From the NCBI GenBank assembly GCA_947683625.1, contig CANTUR010000069.1, forward strand, positions 4,898,001 through 4,962,000: a stretch of DNA of 64,000 bases, in the 5' to 3' direction. Position numbers and translations under genes: made by a program. The notes below the pieces were generated by a model. It searched no databases. It was not told the origin of the DNA and saw only the letters and a program-made list of their open reading frames with translations. Positions 1 to 12,217 of this stretch are shown here, piece by piece. This DNA is from Mallotus nudiflorus (taxonomy: Eukaryota > Streptophyta > Magnoliopsida > Malpighiales > Euphorbiaceae). Every line of letters begins with the position of its first letter. Position 1 is the first letter of the stretch.

Positions 1-1
1 A

Positions 2-1930
2 CTAGCACCCAAATATGATAAATGCCTTTTTGTGGGATATCCTAAAGAAACTAAAGGATATTATTTTTACAATGCTTTTGAGAACAAAGTGTTTGTTGCT
101 TGAAATGGTGTATTTTTGGAAAGAAAATTTATTTCCAAAGGATCTAGTAGGAGCACAGTCCAACTTAAAGAAATTCAAAACCCATAAAATAGCATTGTAC
201 CAAGTATAGAATCACTGCTGGATCAATAAGTAATTGTTGGACGTACACAAATACTAGAAGGCCCAAGGAGGTCTGGTAGGACACATCAAATCCTAATGAG
301 ATATGGATTCTCATAACTAATGATAATAATGTGTTGATTTTGGATCAAAGTGAGCCCACATCCTATTAAGAGGTCATAACTAGTCCTAACTCTGAGAAAT
401 GGCTAGAAGCCATGAAATTAGAAATGCAATCCATGTGTGATAATCAAGTTTGGACCTTGATTAACCCAATTAATGGCTTAAAAACTATTGGATGCAAATG
501 GATTTTTAAAAAGAAAATAGACATGGATGGCAATGTGCATACCTTTAAGGCAAGACTGGTGGCAAAGGGTTTTAAAAAAAACACATGGTATAGACTATGA
601 TGAAACCTTTTCTCCAGTTGCTATGCTAAAATCTATTTGAATTCTCCTTGCTATATCTACATACTATGATTATGAGATATGGAAAATGGATGTCAAAATA
701 ATGTTTTTTAATGGGAACCTACTTGAGGATGTGTACATGACACAACCAAAGGGTTTTGTCAATCTTGAGAATTCTGGAAAGGTATGTAAGCTTTCAAAGT
801 CCATTTATGGACTAAAGCAAGCATCTTGGAGTTAGAATCTTTGTTTTGATGAAGCAGTCAAAGAGTTTGGCTTCATTAAGAATAAAGATGAACCTTGTGT
901 TTACAAGAAGGTTAGTGGGAGCGCAATTGTGTTTTAAGTGTTGTATTTTGATGGCATACTACTCATTGGAAATGATATCCCTATTTTATAAAATGGCTAG
1001 GGAATTATTTTTCAATGAAAAACTTGGGTGAAGCTGCTTATATATTAGGCATTAAGATCTATTGAGATAGATCTAAAAGGCTTATTAGCCTAAGTCAGAG
1101 CACTTACATTAATAAAGTATTGAACAAGTTTAGCATGCAAGGCTCTAAGAGGGGATTCTTGCCAATGTCACATGGAATTAGTCTTAGCAAGACTCAGTGT
1201 CCTATGACATAAGATGAGCAAGACCGCATGAGTAAGATTCCATATGCTTATGCTATTGGATTTATCATGTATGCAATGTTGTGTACTCAACCTAATGTTT
1301 CATATGCCTTAATCACAACGAGCAGATACCAGTCAAACCTAGGTGAAAGTCACTGGACAACAGTAAAAAATATCCTTAAGTACTTGAGAAGAACTAAGGA
1401 TGCATTTTTACTGTATGGTGGTAAGGAAGATGAGCTAGTTGTAAATGGTTACATGGATGCTAGCTTCTAAACTGACAAGGATGATTTTCGATCACAGTCA
1501 GGTTATGTGTTTTGTTTGAATGGAGGTGTAGTGAGCTGGAGGAGTTCCAAGCAAGACACCATTGCTGTAACTACAATAGAAGCTGAGTATATAGCTGCCT
1601 CAGAAGCAGCTAAAGAGGTTGTTTGGATCAAGAAGTTCATAACTGGACTAGGTGTTATTCCTAGTATATCAGATCCAATGAACTTATATTATGATAATAA
1701 TGGAGCTATAGCTTAAGTTAAGGAGCCCATATCACATTAGAGATCCAAACACATACTCAAGTGTTATCATCTTATTCGAGAAATCATTAAGAGAGGATAC
1801 ATGAAGATTTGCATAGCACCCACAAATGATAATGTTGCTGATTCACTAACTAAGCCTCTTCCATAGCCTAAGCATGAGAGTCATACTAGGTCTATGGGTA
1901 TTATTTTTAATATAGATTGGGCCTAATGCA
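2..1930 (+). pseudogene. Angela-like Ty1/copia pol remnant: integrase tail, RT, RNase H
   Basis: Decayed 3' two-thirds of a copia polyprotein that would have copied retrotransposon RNA into DNA in cytoplasmic virus-like particles. Bases 2-190 read as the segment after the integrase core (KCLFVGYPKETKGYYFYNAF). RT begins near 406 (EAMKLEMQSM, then GCKWIFKKK, KARLVAKGF) and includes the NGNLLEDVYMTQP block near 711-745. The RT active site at 944-955 reads YFDG instead of YVDD, so the enzyme would be dead. RNase H lies at about 1450-1865 (SGYVFCLNGGVVSWRSSKQ, EAEYIAASEA, LYYDNNGAIA, LTKPLP). At least three frame changes and many stops (for example TGA at 104) break it. The minus-strand copy at 58627-62499 is the same family and shows what is missing upstream of base 1. 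Lineage (Angela/BARE) is inferred from motif wording and LTR size. Confidence 0.9.
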
Positions 1931-1940
1931 AGTGGGAGAT
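1931..1940 (+). promoter_or_regulatory. Polypurine tract of Angela-like element
   Basis: AGTGGGAGAT lies directly before the TGTTAG start of the LTR and after the last RNase H codons. This is the expected place and composition of the plus-strand primer. The same string precedes the LTR at 54306, and a close match precedes the minus-strand LTR at 58558. Confidence 0.8.
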
Positions 1941-3453
1941 TGTTAGTGATATGCACTAAGTCAATCATGTATGACCATGTTTTGACTTTATCATTTGATT
2001 TAATAAAGAGGCATTTTCATTATCATTTTGTATGATGATAATTACTTGAATAGTTAATTCTTACTAAGGTCATCAAGTATGTGACTTGATAGTAAAACTC
2101 TTAGACTAAATATGAGTTCTATTCAAATTATCCCTAGTCATAACAATATGTTATGGCTAGTATAATATTGATTGATGATTATGTTTTACTAATCATAAAC
2201 ATGAGATATTAAGTCAAAACATAGGTACTTATTTGGGAAATAATGTACTGGATTGACCCATCATGAGAATACTACATAGATAATTGTCATAAGTAATTCT
2301 CATCATAATAATATTGATTTAGTCTTTTGACCTTAAAATCATCATGGATTTCTATATAACTATTATATATTTTGAAAAAAATCTAACATTGTCTTTAATA
2401 GGATGATTAAATAGATTTTTGTTGGATATGAAATGAGTTATATGAGGAATGTGAGTGATTGAAAAGGAATTTGTCCCTCATTTAATCTGAGTAAGATATC
2501 TATGGGCCCTTTGATAAAATAGACTAAGGAAAATGCATAGCCATGCTAAAGTGAATTAATAAAGAGTTATCATTCTCAGTTTACTTAGAGTCAAGAAATA
2601 ATATGATTGAATTATATAAGGAGGAAAGAAACTATGCCTTATATTCAATCGAGATATCATTTGATAAAGGGATTACAATATTTATTATAAATTAGGTTAT
2701 GTCGGATTATTAACTTCATATGACTTGGGTGGACATAATGTCTTGCAAGAGGCTACTTATGACTTGTAGGCCTAAATAGAGATTTAATGCCCACTACCAA
2801 TGTCATGTGAACCTTTAGGGTCACACACTTAGAACAGACCCAAAAATGGATATGGATTTGAGAAGCCCAAATATGCTCTATGGAAATAAATAATAGTTTA
2901 TTTATTTAAGGTAAATGTTATCTTAAATAAATGGAATATTATATCTGATTTAATTTTAAATAAAATAATAATAATAATAATTGAGAAATTACCAAAAAGT
3001 TGTTTTGGTAAGTGAAACCCTAATTAGAGGTCTATAAATATGTTATATTCTCTAGGGTTTCACTAACTCAATTATTAGCCACCAAAATTCATTTTTCTCC
3101 TCTTAGAAAAACTAAAACACAGAGTGTTTTTTATCTTGATTTGTGAGAAATCAAGAGAAGTGCTAGCACATAAAATTTGTCATTTTAATCAAGGGTTGTT
3201 CGTATGGATGCTTATGGAGGATGGATTCTTTTGGAGACATCTTGATCCGAACCACCAAAATCAAAAGCTCGAGGTAAGGTGTTACAAGAGTGAACCTCCT
3301 CTCTGCCTTCCAATAGTCTTGCCTCTTCTGCTTTTGTGGTAAGATTTGAAAACCCTAGTTTTTAAATCAATTAATTGAATTACTTGGATCTGGGTTAGGT
3401 TTATGGTTAAAATTTTTAATTTTCGCTGCGTTTTTGACTCATAAAATCCAACA
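1941..3453 (+). repeat. 3' LTR of the Angela-like element (1.5 kb)
   Basis: Starts TGTTAGTGATATGC after the PPT and ends CCAACA, giving short inverted ends. It is about 1513 bp. A TATA box (TCTATAAATA, 3031-3040) sits about 420 bp before the end, marking the U3/R promoter. An AAT microsatellite is at 2969-2982. Related LTR sequence recurs at 15838-17006, 17551-18038, 57060-58558 and 63632-64000. The open frame at 3124-3342 falls in this LTR downstream of the TATA box and is not considered a gene. Confidence 0.85.
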
Positions 3454-5575
3454 ACTCCACCATTGAAGTTATAGCTTTGGGTTGCATTTATATTTCCACC
3501 ATTCTCATTAATGCTATGGTAGAGGGCTTCATTCATTTTATTGAAATCTCTTGTAAAAAAAAAGGTTCAAGAGTTAGAGGTCTTATTTCATGTTAAATAA
3601 TTTTTCAGAGTGCATTCATTTTAAGTTTTAGAGTGCATTCTTTCCTTTTTAGGGCCAACGAATGTATTGCTGACATGTTGGACCTTCTCATCACCATATT
3701 CCATACCTTACACTGATCTAATTGTTATGGAGACATATTCCAAATGATGCTCCTGACGAGACTATAGAGATGGATACTGAGTTTGAGGAGCTTGGATGTC
3801 CTATCCAACCTCTTTAGGTCACTAGGATGATGCTTTTGCAAGTATCATTGTCAGTGATATTCCTTTACTAGATGGACCCATTTGGCTCCTAAGTTCTAAA
3901 GTCTCATTGAGCATCAAGTTCACCTTTATATCATTACCCTTTTCTTTTAGATGCTTCACATGCGCACATTTTAACTACCTTTCTGCACTTTTACAATACT
4001 AATTTTGAATGTTAGTAGCAGAGTATTTGTACAATCTGGGCTCAAGGACTTTATTATGCAAAGCAAGTATTTCATAATAAATGTATGCAAGTGTATGCAT
4101 GTTATGCATAACTTTCATGATCCTAATAGGTCTCCTGTTTGGAATAGAGCCATGTTCGTAGCTTGGAGTGTGAGAACATTCTAATATTAGGGCTACATGT
4201 GCCTTATCAATAGCCTACAGGTTTGAGCATTAAATGCTTTGCTGTTGGTACTTCTAATGTTAGGGCTTCAGATACAGTTCATCGAACGATGACCAAGCTA
4301 GCGAGCGAGGTCCATGGCTTTAGACTGGAGCTCGTGATTGACCAATGCACTATTGAACTTTTATTTTTATTATTGCTTTTGCTGTATGATGATTGAGGTA
4401 TTAGCCCTTACACTTTTTTTTTGCCCTAAGATCACATGTACTAGCTTTTATACTTTAGCAACCATCTTTGCTCTTTGAATGTGGACTCAATTTGCCCCCA
4501 AAGCTGCACTTTGCCCCTAGTTCCATTTTGGATTCATTTAGGCTATTTAAGTAGTCTATTTTTTCATTTTTATATATGAGAGACCAAGTTCGTTCACTGT
4601 TGTTGTTGATCCTTCGACTTATTAACCCCTATTAGTTGCAATCTCATGCATTGAAGATGCAGAGGAGTAAGCGAACTGATTGAAGTGAGTTTTTGATGAT
4701 GAAATTAACTAGACTTAAACGTTGAAGAAATTTTGAGCAGAATATGAGGCTTGATGTTGATGCCATGATTGATGATAGTTAAAAGACAAGACTTGCAATG
4801 CAAGTTATCAAGTCACATGAATTCTTAAGGTATAAGGGGATGCTAGGTTTATAAGGAAAATTACAAAGGGGTGGCAAAAAAGAAAACATAAGTAAAATAG
4901 TGATCTCATAGCTCTAATTTAGCTTTTATAAAGTATTGTCTTTCCATTCAAATACTTATGCAGTATGATAAAGACGAATATGCGATATTTAAACAAAAAT
5001 TTCAAATTCAATTTTAATCATTCATTAGGGAAAAAATGAAAACATTCATTACATCACATGATACAACTCCTGTTATCAGCCAGTCATGAACTTTTCTCTC
5101 TAATTTTTACTTTACTATTCTTTTTTCTTTTTTTTCTCTCCTTATTTTTTTCTCTTTTTTTTCATTCTTTATATTTTTCCCTTAAATATCCTATCTTCAT
5201 AAGTTACATCATGTGATATATGTATGTTCTTTGAATTTGCATTTGTGCCCATGTTGAATGAACCTAATTGAATTGAATTTATGTCAAACATACAAATGTA
5301 ATCAATATCATAATGCATAGTACCATTAGGACATACATTACATAAGTAAGCATGATCATAATTTATATCATCGATTGCTAAAATAAAACAGAAACTAAAA
5401 TTTTATTCAAATAAGACAATAAGAAATTTTATTTCCTATTCTAGATGCTAGGGATGCTGAGTCTTATGTGGTTGTCCTTAAGGTGGCTAACATAACAACT
5501 ATTCTTGCATCTTTTTGCCAATTGTCTCCATGACTTCATCTTCCTGTACCTCAAATGTGCATTTTTCTTTCTTGT
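3454..5575. other. Unassigned AT-rich segment
   Basis: No gene or LTR boundary recognised. A pyrimidine-rich stretch occupies about 5105-5185. Plus-strand reading at 3730-3850 gives short acidic fragments that match nothing I know. It lies where the 3' part of the minus-strand Tat element (gag at 5576-6960) should continue, so it may be heavily decayed internal Tat sequence, but I see no pol motif. Confidence 0.4.
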
Positions 5576-6960
5576 CTAGCATCTTCTCATCGTTAAACTG
5601 TCACCCCATCTTGTAGGCTCAATTGAGTCAATGGGTATATCGAAAGAAGGTGGTTTAGTGTAAAAAACATTATAGTCAAACTTACCTGAAGGCTGACCTA
5701 GTAAGTCTTCTACTCTATCCTCATCTTTAGGGGCATTAGGAGATTTCTCATTGGTTTTAAGGTTTAGGTCCTTAAAGGAGCTTAGCACTTTTTCCTCACT
5801 AACTTCTAAGTTAGTCATTATGGCAGCTGGGGGTGGTTCATTTTGGTAGTTTGGGAAGGGATTATTTCTTATGCTTGGGCTTTTAGGGTCTATGATATTT
5901 CTAGAGTCTAGAAGGTTTTAGATTTCATGTTTAAGGCAGATGCAGTTATCTATAGAGTGTTTGTGGTTTTGATGGAATTTGCAATTCTTGTTTGGGTTAT
6001 AACTTGGGGTGTTTAGGTTTAGTGGGTTTGGATTAGGTAAAGGTTGAAGTAAGCCCTTTCACATTAGGCACTCTAGGACTTTTGACAAAGGTTATTGGAG
6101 AATCTCCTGGGTTGTTTAATAGCATGGATTCTTATAACCCAATTGATATTTCCTTATTGTGTGCCCCCAGTTGGGTAGTTTCTTTCTCCAATGCTTCTAG
6201 CAATATGCTTTTTCTCATTCTCGATCTCCTCAGCTTGCAACCCATCATCATAAAGGTCTACCAGTGTCTTAGGATTTATCATCTGCGACCTCTCAACCAA
6301 GTTAAGCAACACATTTTGGACTATCATCCTAACCTTATCTTTTTTAGCTAGCTTGTTTTTCATTAACCCTGCCTTATTCATGAATCTAGTCAGAATATCC
6401 AAAAATAATTTATTAGGCTTTTGCTTGGATTCCAGCTCTTGAACTTGTTCAAGTGATTCCCTTTTTGCTTATTCAACCATGTAACTCTTAACATCCTCTA
6501 ATTTTATTTCCCTAACAATTATGTTCTTAATAACATTGTCATCATTAGCAAGGGGTGCACCCACAATAGGTGGAATGGCTGTAATATGAGGTATAACAAT
6601 AGCAAATGGTGGCATTAATCCAACCAAGGCCTGTCTTAACTCATCTTGCATCATCACTCTCATGTCATCCATCAAAGCTTCTTTGACATCCTCTAGGGTC
6701 CAGTTTCCTCCCTCTTGTTGTTCCATTTCTTTGATTTGTTTAAGTTGTGCAGCTTCTAGGTAAAGTGGATTGATGGGACTCCTTTCTAGTCTTCTAAGGA
6801 TCATTTTTGCAATCGATTGTGGACTTGAATAAGTTCTCACTAGTCTGCCACCCTTTCGACTCCAAACACATGAAGACTCGAATGAATCTACGATGGCTGA
6901 GAGACAAGTTGTTAGTATGATGCATGTGATGCATGTATGCATGATGCACGTGCTATACAA
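5576..6960 (-). pseudogene. Tat/Ogre-type Ty3/gypsy gag
   Basis: Minus-strand gag remnant in several frames. The first open piece (6960 down to 6469, 163 codons) ends near a stretch with EDVKEALMDDM. A second piece (about 6440 to 6154) reads FMNKAGLMKNKLAKKDKVRM, then TLVDLYDDGLQAEEIENEKK, typical of the gypsy gag helical core. Around 5990-5880 a degenerate zinc knuckle reads KFHQNHKHSIDNC followed by LKHEI, the Tat/Ogre-style FH...H...C...LK pattern. A last open piece runs 5818-5576. Gag would form the particle and bind genomic RNA. Frameshifts and several stops make it non-functional. It lies in order downstream of the LTR, primer site and leader at 9698-6961. No protease or RT follows, so the element is 3'-truncated. 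Confidence 0.75.
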
Positions 6961-7640
6961 TAAGTATCAATCAAGTCAAGTATATACATCCTTCCAACAT
7001 TATTCCTCCTATACACGTATTCAATGACGAGTCTCTTTTCCTAGGATTTTTAGTCTTGGCCTTAATATTAACAGGGGATATTAAGAACTGACATGTATGC
7101 CAAATCTCTCAAAGTAGTAAAACATAGAAACAATATTTCTAGGTATAAAAGATTAGCCCAATCTTTATTAGTCCAAATAGGCTTTTAAAGTATAGGCTTG
7201 GGCCTAATAGATAAAAATACCTTATGGTAACATTCACAAGCAATTTGGGTAGATCCTAGGGGAAATAACTAAGCCATTAGATGTGGTTAGGGTCCATTGA
7301 AAAGTTAAGGTTCCCTTAGCAAGATGCCCTCCTTTAGGACTTGAGTTACAGGCTAAGGTCAGAGGGGCCTGACATCCTTTGCAAAATCAAGAGAAGACTA
7401 CTCCCCTTAAGGACTTGGGTTACAAGCTCTAGTCAGATGAGCTCGACAATCTTTTTTGGACTGAGTTAAGGCTAAGAGTGATGGTTGGCCAATCTACCAC
7501 TCCATGAAGCTATTGGAATCATGGAATCATAAACTAATACCATCGGTAAATATGGACATGCAGAATGAATGTAAGAATAAAATAATAATTAATAAAATAA
7601 TTCTAAAGGACACAAGTAGAACCAGTATCTTTTATTCTTA
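6961..7640 (-). other. Untranslated leader of Tat element 1
   Basis: Lies between the primer-binding site and gag. The block at 6987-7090 (CCTTCCAACATTATTCCTCC ... TTTTTAGTCTTGG on the + strand) recurs in diverged form at 37786-37885, again upstream of a minus-strand Tat gag. A second shared block (AGGGGAAATAACTAAGCCA, about 7257) recurs near 38080. This supports a conserved leader rather than a gene. Confidence 0.6.
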
Positions 7641-7652
7641 GTGGAGTCGCCA
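7641..7652 (-). promoter_or_regulatory. Primer-binding site of Tat element 1
   Basis: On the minus strand TGGCGACTCCAC follows the LTR end after one base. TGGCGACTC... is the tRNA-primer complement usual in Tat/Ogre elements. It fixes both the orientation and the LTR end. Confidence 0.7.
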
Positions 7653-7653
7653 C

Positions 7654-9698
7654 TATAGACGATGGGGTTTAGCGCGCGTCCAAGATTACAATAATTGTGA
7701 CATTGTTTGAGCTCAGGGCTCTAGAGAACACACTAACCACTATCACAAAGACATGGCGTGGAGATGAGGAGTCGCCACCCATGGTAATAACTGGGACAAT
7801 TTGAAAAGGTGGCACTTGATTCCTTAAAAGAAAGCTAGCACCATAACCAGGAGATTCTGGATATAGAATACCAACTTCTTTAAGTCTTGTGTTCTTTTAG
7901 AATTACTATATTATCCTCTATTTACATGCAATTTCATATAAACCCTTATTCTAGCAATTAACTCCAAGGCAAACTAGTTGTGAAAAATACAAGTAAATAA
8001 TGCATTCAATACAATTCTTAAGTTAGTCTAATATACATTTATTTTAATTAAATGGGCTAAATCTACAAATTATGGAGTATTTAAATTAATGAGTCTAATT
8101 CTACATGTTTTAATTCTAAGGTGATCTTAAATCTGCAAATTATGAAAAAGGCTTAAATTAAATGGGCTAAGTCTAATTAATTAAATTAAATTAGGTGGGC
8201 CTATGTCTAATTTACTAAATGGGCTTAAGTTATCTCTACCATAAATCTAATTAATTATGGGCCTAAAATGCATTTTAATTAATTAAACTTAAAAAATATC
8301 TAAATTTAAATGGGCTAAAGCCTAATGTGAGCCTAGGGCCCAAAACACATTAAAATAAATAAATAAGCCCAAAAACAAATAAAACATACCGAAACAATTA
8401 AATAAAAGATCAAACAACTAATTAATTATTCTTTCTAAAACCCTAATTTTAATTAACATGCAATCCTAAATTAATTTACTTCCACCATTGATTTTAATTA
8501 ATTACCTAATTGAAACATTAATTTTATTAATCAATTAATAAACACAAACATGCAATCACACACATAATTCTAGTATTCCTACTATTGGGGCTATTACAAC
8601 CATTCATAGAGAATACTAATAAAAATAATTAATACACCCCAAAAAAACATAAATAAAATAAAAAAATAAATAAAAACCCTAGAAACTATGTCTCTACAAG
8701 GTTTTATCCATGGCATTCCATGGACTTCTTATGGATTCAATCATCCAAACATGATCATCATGCATTTTCCTCCATAATCACCATGGAAAAAGAAATAAAA
8801 ATTATGATTAGTGAATAAAATATAACAATATAAAATAAAATTAAAAATCAATAAAATAAAATAAAAAGAAATAAATAGATCAAATCAAATAGAATAAGGA
8901 GAAGATAATGCTTATGGATGATTTTAATGGAGTGCTCCTCAAATTTTGTAAAATCTCCGTTCTTGATAGGTTTTCGAATTTTATTCTTCAAAAATTCTCC
9001 AAGAATCTTCAATTAATCAATTAAGCAAAAAGGAATTTTTGTAGAGAATGTTTTTTCTTTTTTTAAAATAATTCACAAAGGAAAAGAGTCAAGAATGCTT
9101 TTTTTTTTTATATAAAGAAAAATCAACTAAAAGCCAAAAGATAATTTGGTGTAAAGAAAATATCAAAGTAAAATTGTGCATAAAAGTACTGCTTCTCCCA
9201 AAAAATCCCCCTTCCTAAAAGCTAAAACACCTCTTTTATAGCGTAATATCCCTTCAAACTCTACGTATAAATTAATTCCTAAAAGACTTCTATTTTCTTA
9301 AAAATATTAGATAAATATCAAAAATAATTTTAAGGAAATTTCAGACCAATCAGGATTCAAGAAAAATATATTTTTATTTTTTGAAAAATCCAAAAAATAG
9401 ATGAAATTGTGTAATTCCGATCGGAATTACATAATTCCAATCGAAATTATAGATTTTCAACCACTTTTTTTTAACTTTTAATTACAAAAAAGGTCCCTAA
9501 AAGAATTTAAGTTTTGCAATTAGGTCCTTAAAAGGCATTTTAATTTAGTCCATGAAAACATTAAATTCTTTCTTTGAAAAATGCAATCAAACCTCTGAAG
9601 TTTCAAAGTTTAAGTATTGAAGACCTATTCGTGACATTTTCATCATTGGAGTCATTTGTTGCATCCATAACTCATTATCCCTAAATTGGTTGCTTACA
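7654..9698 (-). repeat. 5' LTR of Tat element 1 (2.0 kb)
   Basis: On the minus strand it starts TGTAAGCAACC at 9698 and ends just before the primer site at 7652. The right boundary cuts straight into SIRE RT codons (APVARLEAIR begins at 9702), so this is an insertion. The LTR end shares its layout with the Tat LTR at 50340-52280: an internal GTGGCGACTC motif about 110 bp inside, then a GCGCGC/GGCGTGTGC block, then ACCCCA-YCG-YTATA. The start differs (TGTAAGC versus TGTAGAC), so the two are related subfamilies. Most of it is low-complexity AT-rich sequence without ORFs. Confidence 0.7.
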
Positions 9699-10984
9699 CC
9701 AATGCCCCAGTTGCAAGGTTAGAAGCTATTAGGATGCTACTTGCATTTACATCATTCATGTATTTTAAACTTTATCAAATGGATATTAAAAGTGCATTTT
9801 TAAATGGTTTTATTGAAGAAAAGGTGTATGCTGAACAACTTATAGGTTTTGAAACATTTGATTTTCCAAATCATGTATTTAAACTTTCCAAAGCATTATT
9901 GAAGCAAGCTCTTATAGCTTGGTATGAAAGATTGAGCAACTTTTTGTGAGAGAAAGGTCACTCTAAAGAAAAAGTTGATACAACTCTTTTCATAAAGAAA
10001 TCCAATCATGATTTATTAATTGTTCAAATATATGTTGATGACATTATATTTGGTGCTACTAACCATTGCTTGTGTGAGGAATTCTCTAATTTAATGCAAG
10101 GAGAATTTGAGATGAGTATGATGGGTGAACTCAAATTCTTTCTTGGACCACAAATCAAGTAATGCAAAAATGGGATTTTCATCAATCAAACCAAATATGC
10201 AAGAGACATTCTCAAGAAGTTTGGCATGGATGGAGCTAAGATAAGTAAAACCCCAATAAGCACTACAACTAAACTTAATAAAGATAAGAATGGCAAACCG
10301 GTTGATGAAAAATGATTTAGAGGTATGAACGAATCCTTTTTTTATTTAACTACTAGTAGACCTGATATTATGTTTGCTACTTGCTTATGTGCTAGATTTC
10401 AATCAAGTCCTAGAGAGTCTCATTTGAATGCCATCAAAAGAATTTTCAAATATCTTTATGGTATAATGCATTTAGGACTTTGGTATCCTAGGAGTTCATC
10501 CTTTGACTTGATTAGTTATTCTGATACGGAATTTGCTAGTAGTTTATTATATAGAAAAAGCACTTCCAAAACTTGTCAATTTTTAGGACAATGTTTATTT
10601 TCTTGGTTTAGTAAGAAACAAGTTTCGATTGCCTTGTCCACAACTGAAGCTAAATATATTGCAGCAAGTCTTTATTATTCACAAGTTTTGTGGCAAAAAT
10701 AATAGTTATTAGACTATGGTGTAAAACTTGATCACATTCCAATCAAATGTGACAATACAAGTGTTATCAACCTTAGCAAAAACCCCATTCAGCATTCTAG
10801 AACTAAGCATATAGACATTAGACATCATTTCTTGCATGATCATATTCAAAATGATGATATCTTACTTGAATTTATTGATATAAATAATCAACTTGCAGAT
10901 ATCTTCACCAAACCTCTCAATAAAGAGAGATTGAATTTCATTAAGCATGAACTTAGCATGATTGATGGTTATAGTTTATCTTGA
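9699..10984 (+). pseudogene. SIRE-like Ty1/copia RT-RNase H (copy A)
   Basis: One reading frame runs from APVARLEAIRMLLAF to the final stop TGA at 10982-10984, interrupted by about five stops (for example 9947-9949, 10158-10160). RT blocks: QMDIKSAFLNGFIEE, FPNHVFKLSK, AWYERLSNFL, an intact YVDD active site at 10031-10042, then SRPDIMFATCLCARFQSSP. RNase H: SDTEFAS, STSKTCQFLG, STTEAKYIAAS, CDNTSVINLSKNP, TKHIDIRHHFL, DIFTKPL. It is the best-preserved pol piece in the window. Gag, protease, integrase and the RT N-terminus are missing because Tat element 1 inserted exactly here. The long 3' region, PPT and LTR follow in order to 13540. Confidence 0.9.
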
Positions 10985-12203
10985 TTTTATGTTTAATTGA
11001 TAATTGAACTGTTTTCATGTGAAATCATGTTGTGCTTATTAATTACTTTGATTGATAAATGTTTTGATTTCAATTTTAAATTTTTTTTATGGTCGTTAGT
11101 TTATATTTGGTTTATCTTTTTAAATTTCTTTTTGCATTTTGTCAAAGGAGAAGAAATAATTTAAGTTTGCATGTGTACCTAGTTAATTTTTTTTAACATG
11201 TGTACTTAGTTTTTTTTTTAATTTTAAAAATCCCTTAAAAATGTGTTTATGTTAGTGACATATTATATTTTTGTTTGATATAGGGGGAGGAAATTTGTTT
11301 AAATTTTTGCATGCATATTAACATTTTGTGTATGACTAATTTTTTCGTACATCATATGTGAAAAAAGACCTTGTTTTGCTTACTTAGTTTATGTATGACA
11401 TAGATTTTATAAACATTTTGTGTATCTTTGTTTTCATTTCCCTTTATATCTCTCTCTTTTCTTTTTATTTTTTATAAAAGGGGAAAAATATATTTGACTT
11501 TGTTATTTGTTTCTATACATGAGTATAATATTTTATTATTGTGTTTATACATGCATAATTAATGTATAGTTTTTTCTTGGGAATTGTTTTCATCTTTGAT
11601 AAGACATGAATATTTTTACAAGGATTTGGTGTATCTTTGCTTTGTTCCTATAGGAATTTTGGTCCCTTTAGATTTATTTCCCCTTATTTCTATGTCTTTT
11701 CCTTTTGCCATTGTACAAAGAGAGGAAAAAATGTTATGGATAATTTGTGTTTATTTTTTTATATGCTAAGTGCTACATAATTGATTAGCTAGCTAAACTT
11801 TATGTGATCATGTGATAGTTAAGCTCATTTAGCATCAACATTATTATTATATGTATAATTTTTGTGATGCATTTTAGTGGCACTATATGCATATATGTTT
11901 CAAATTATTTCCTCACATTGCTTAACATTTATTTAAATGATCATGTTATCATATTTTATGTTTTTAATACATTTGTCATAAGATTGTCATATTTTTATCT
12001 CTCTTGCTATATTTTATATTGTTATATTTTTTTGTCAAAGGGAATAATCTAAAAATTTATATTTCTTATTATGTCCATATTCTTAAGGGGAGAAATAAAG
12101 AAATATATTTTATTTCATTTGGTATCATTATTATCACAAAAATTATCACACACTTTACTTTGTATTACTTTTCTATCAAACTCAAAATAAGTTTGTCAAA
12201 ATC
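10985..12203 (+). other. Long 3' region of SIRE copy A with repeated purine tracts
   Basis: About 1.2 kb between RNase H and PPT. SIRE-type elements have an env-like ORF or long untranslated stretch here. The open frames present (11584-11769, 11864-12052, 12004-12276) are hydrophobic products of T-rich DNA and I do not call an env gene. Purine runs resembling the true PPT occur near 11142, 11281, 11475, 12036 and 12085, several after the words TGTCAAAG. Confidence 0.6.
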
Positions 12204-12217
12204 AAAAAAGGGGAGAT
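12204..12217 (+). promoter_or_regulatory. Polypurine tract of SIRE copy A
   Basis: AAAAAAGGGGAGAT directly precedes the LTR start TGTTGACC. Copy B has the equivalent tract at 22892-22906. Confidence 0.85.

Noticed and set aside
3640..4360. Plus-strand fragments with an acidic run (ETIEMDTEFEELG)
   Set aside because: No family match and broken by stops within 40 codons.
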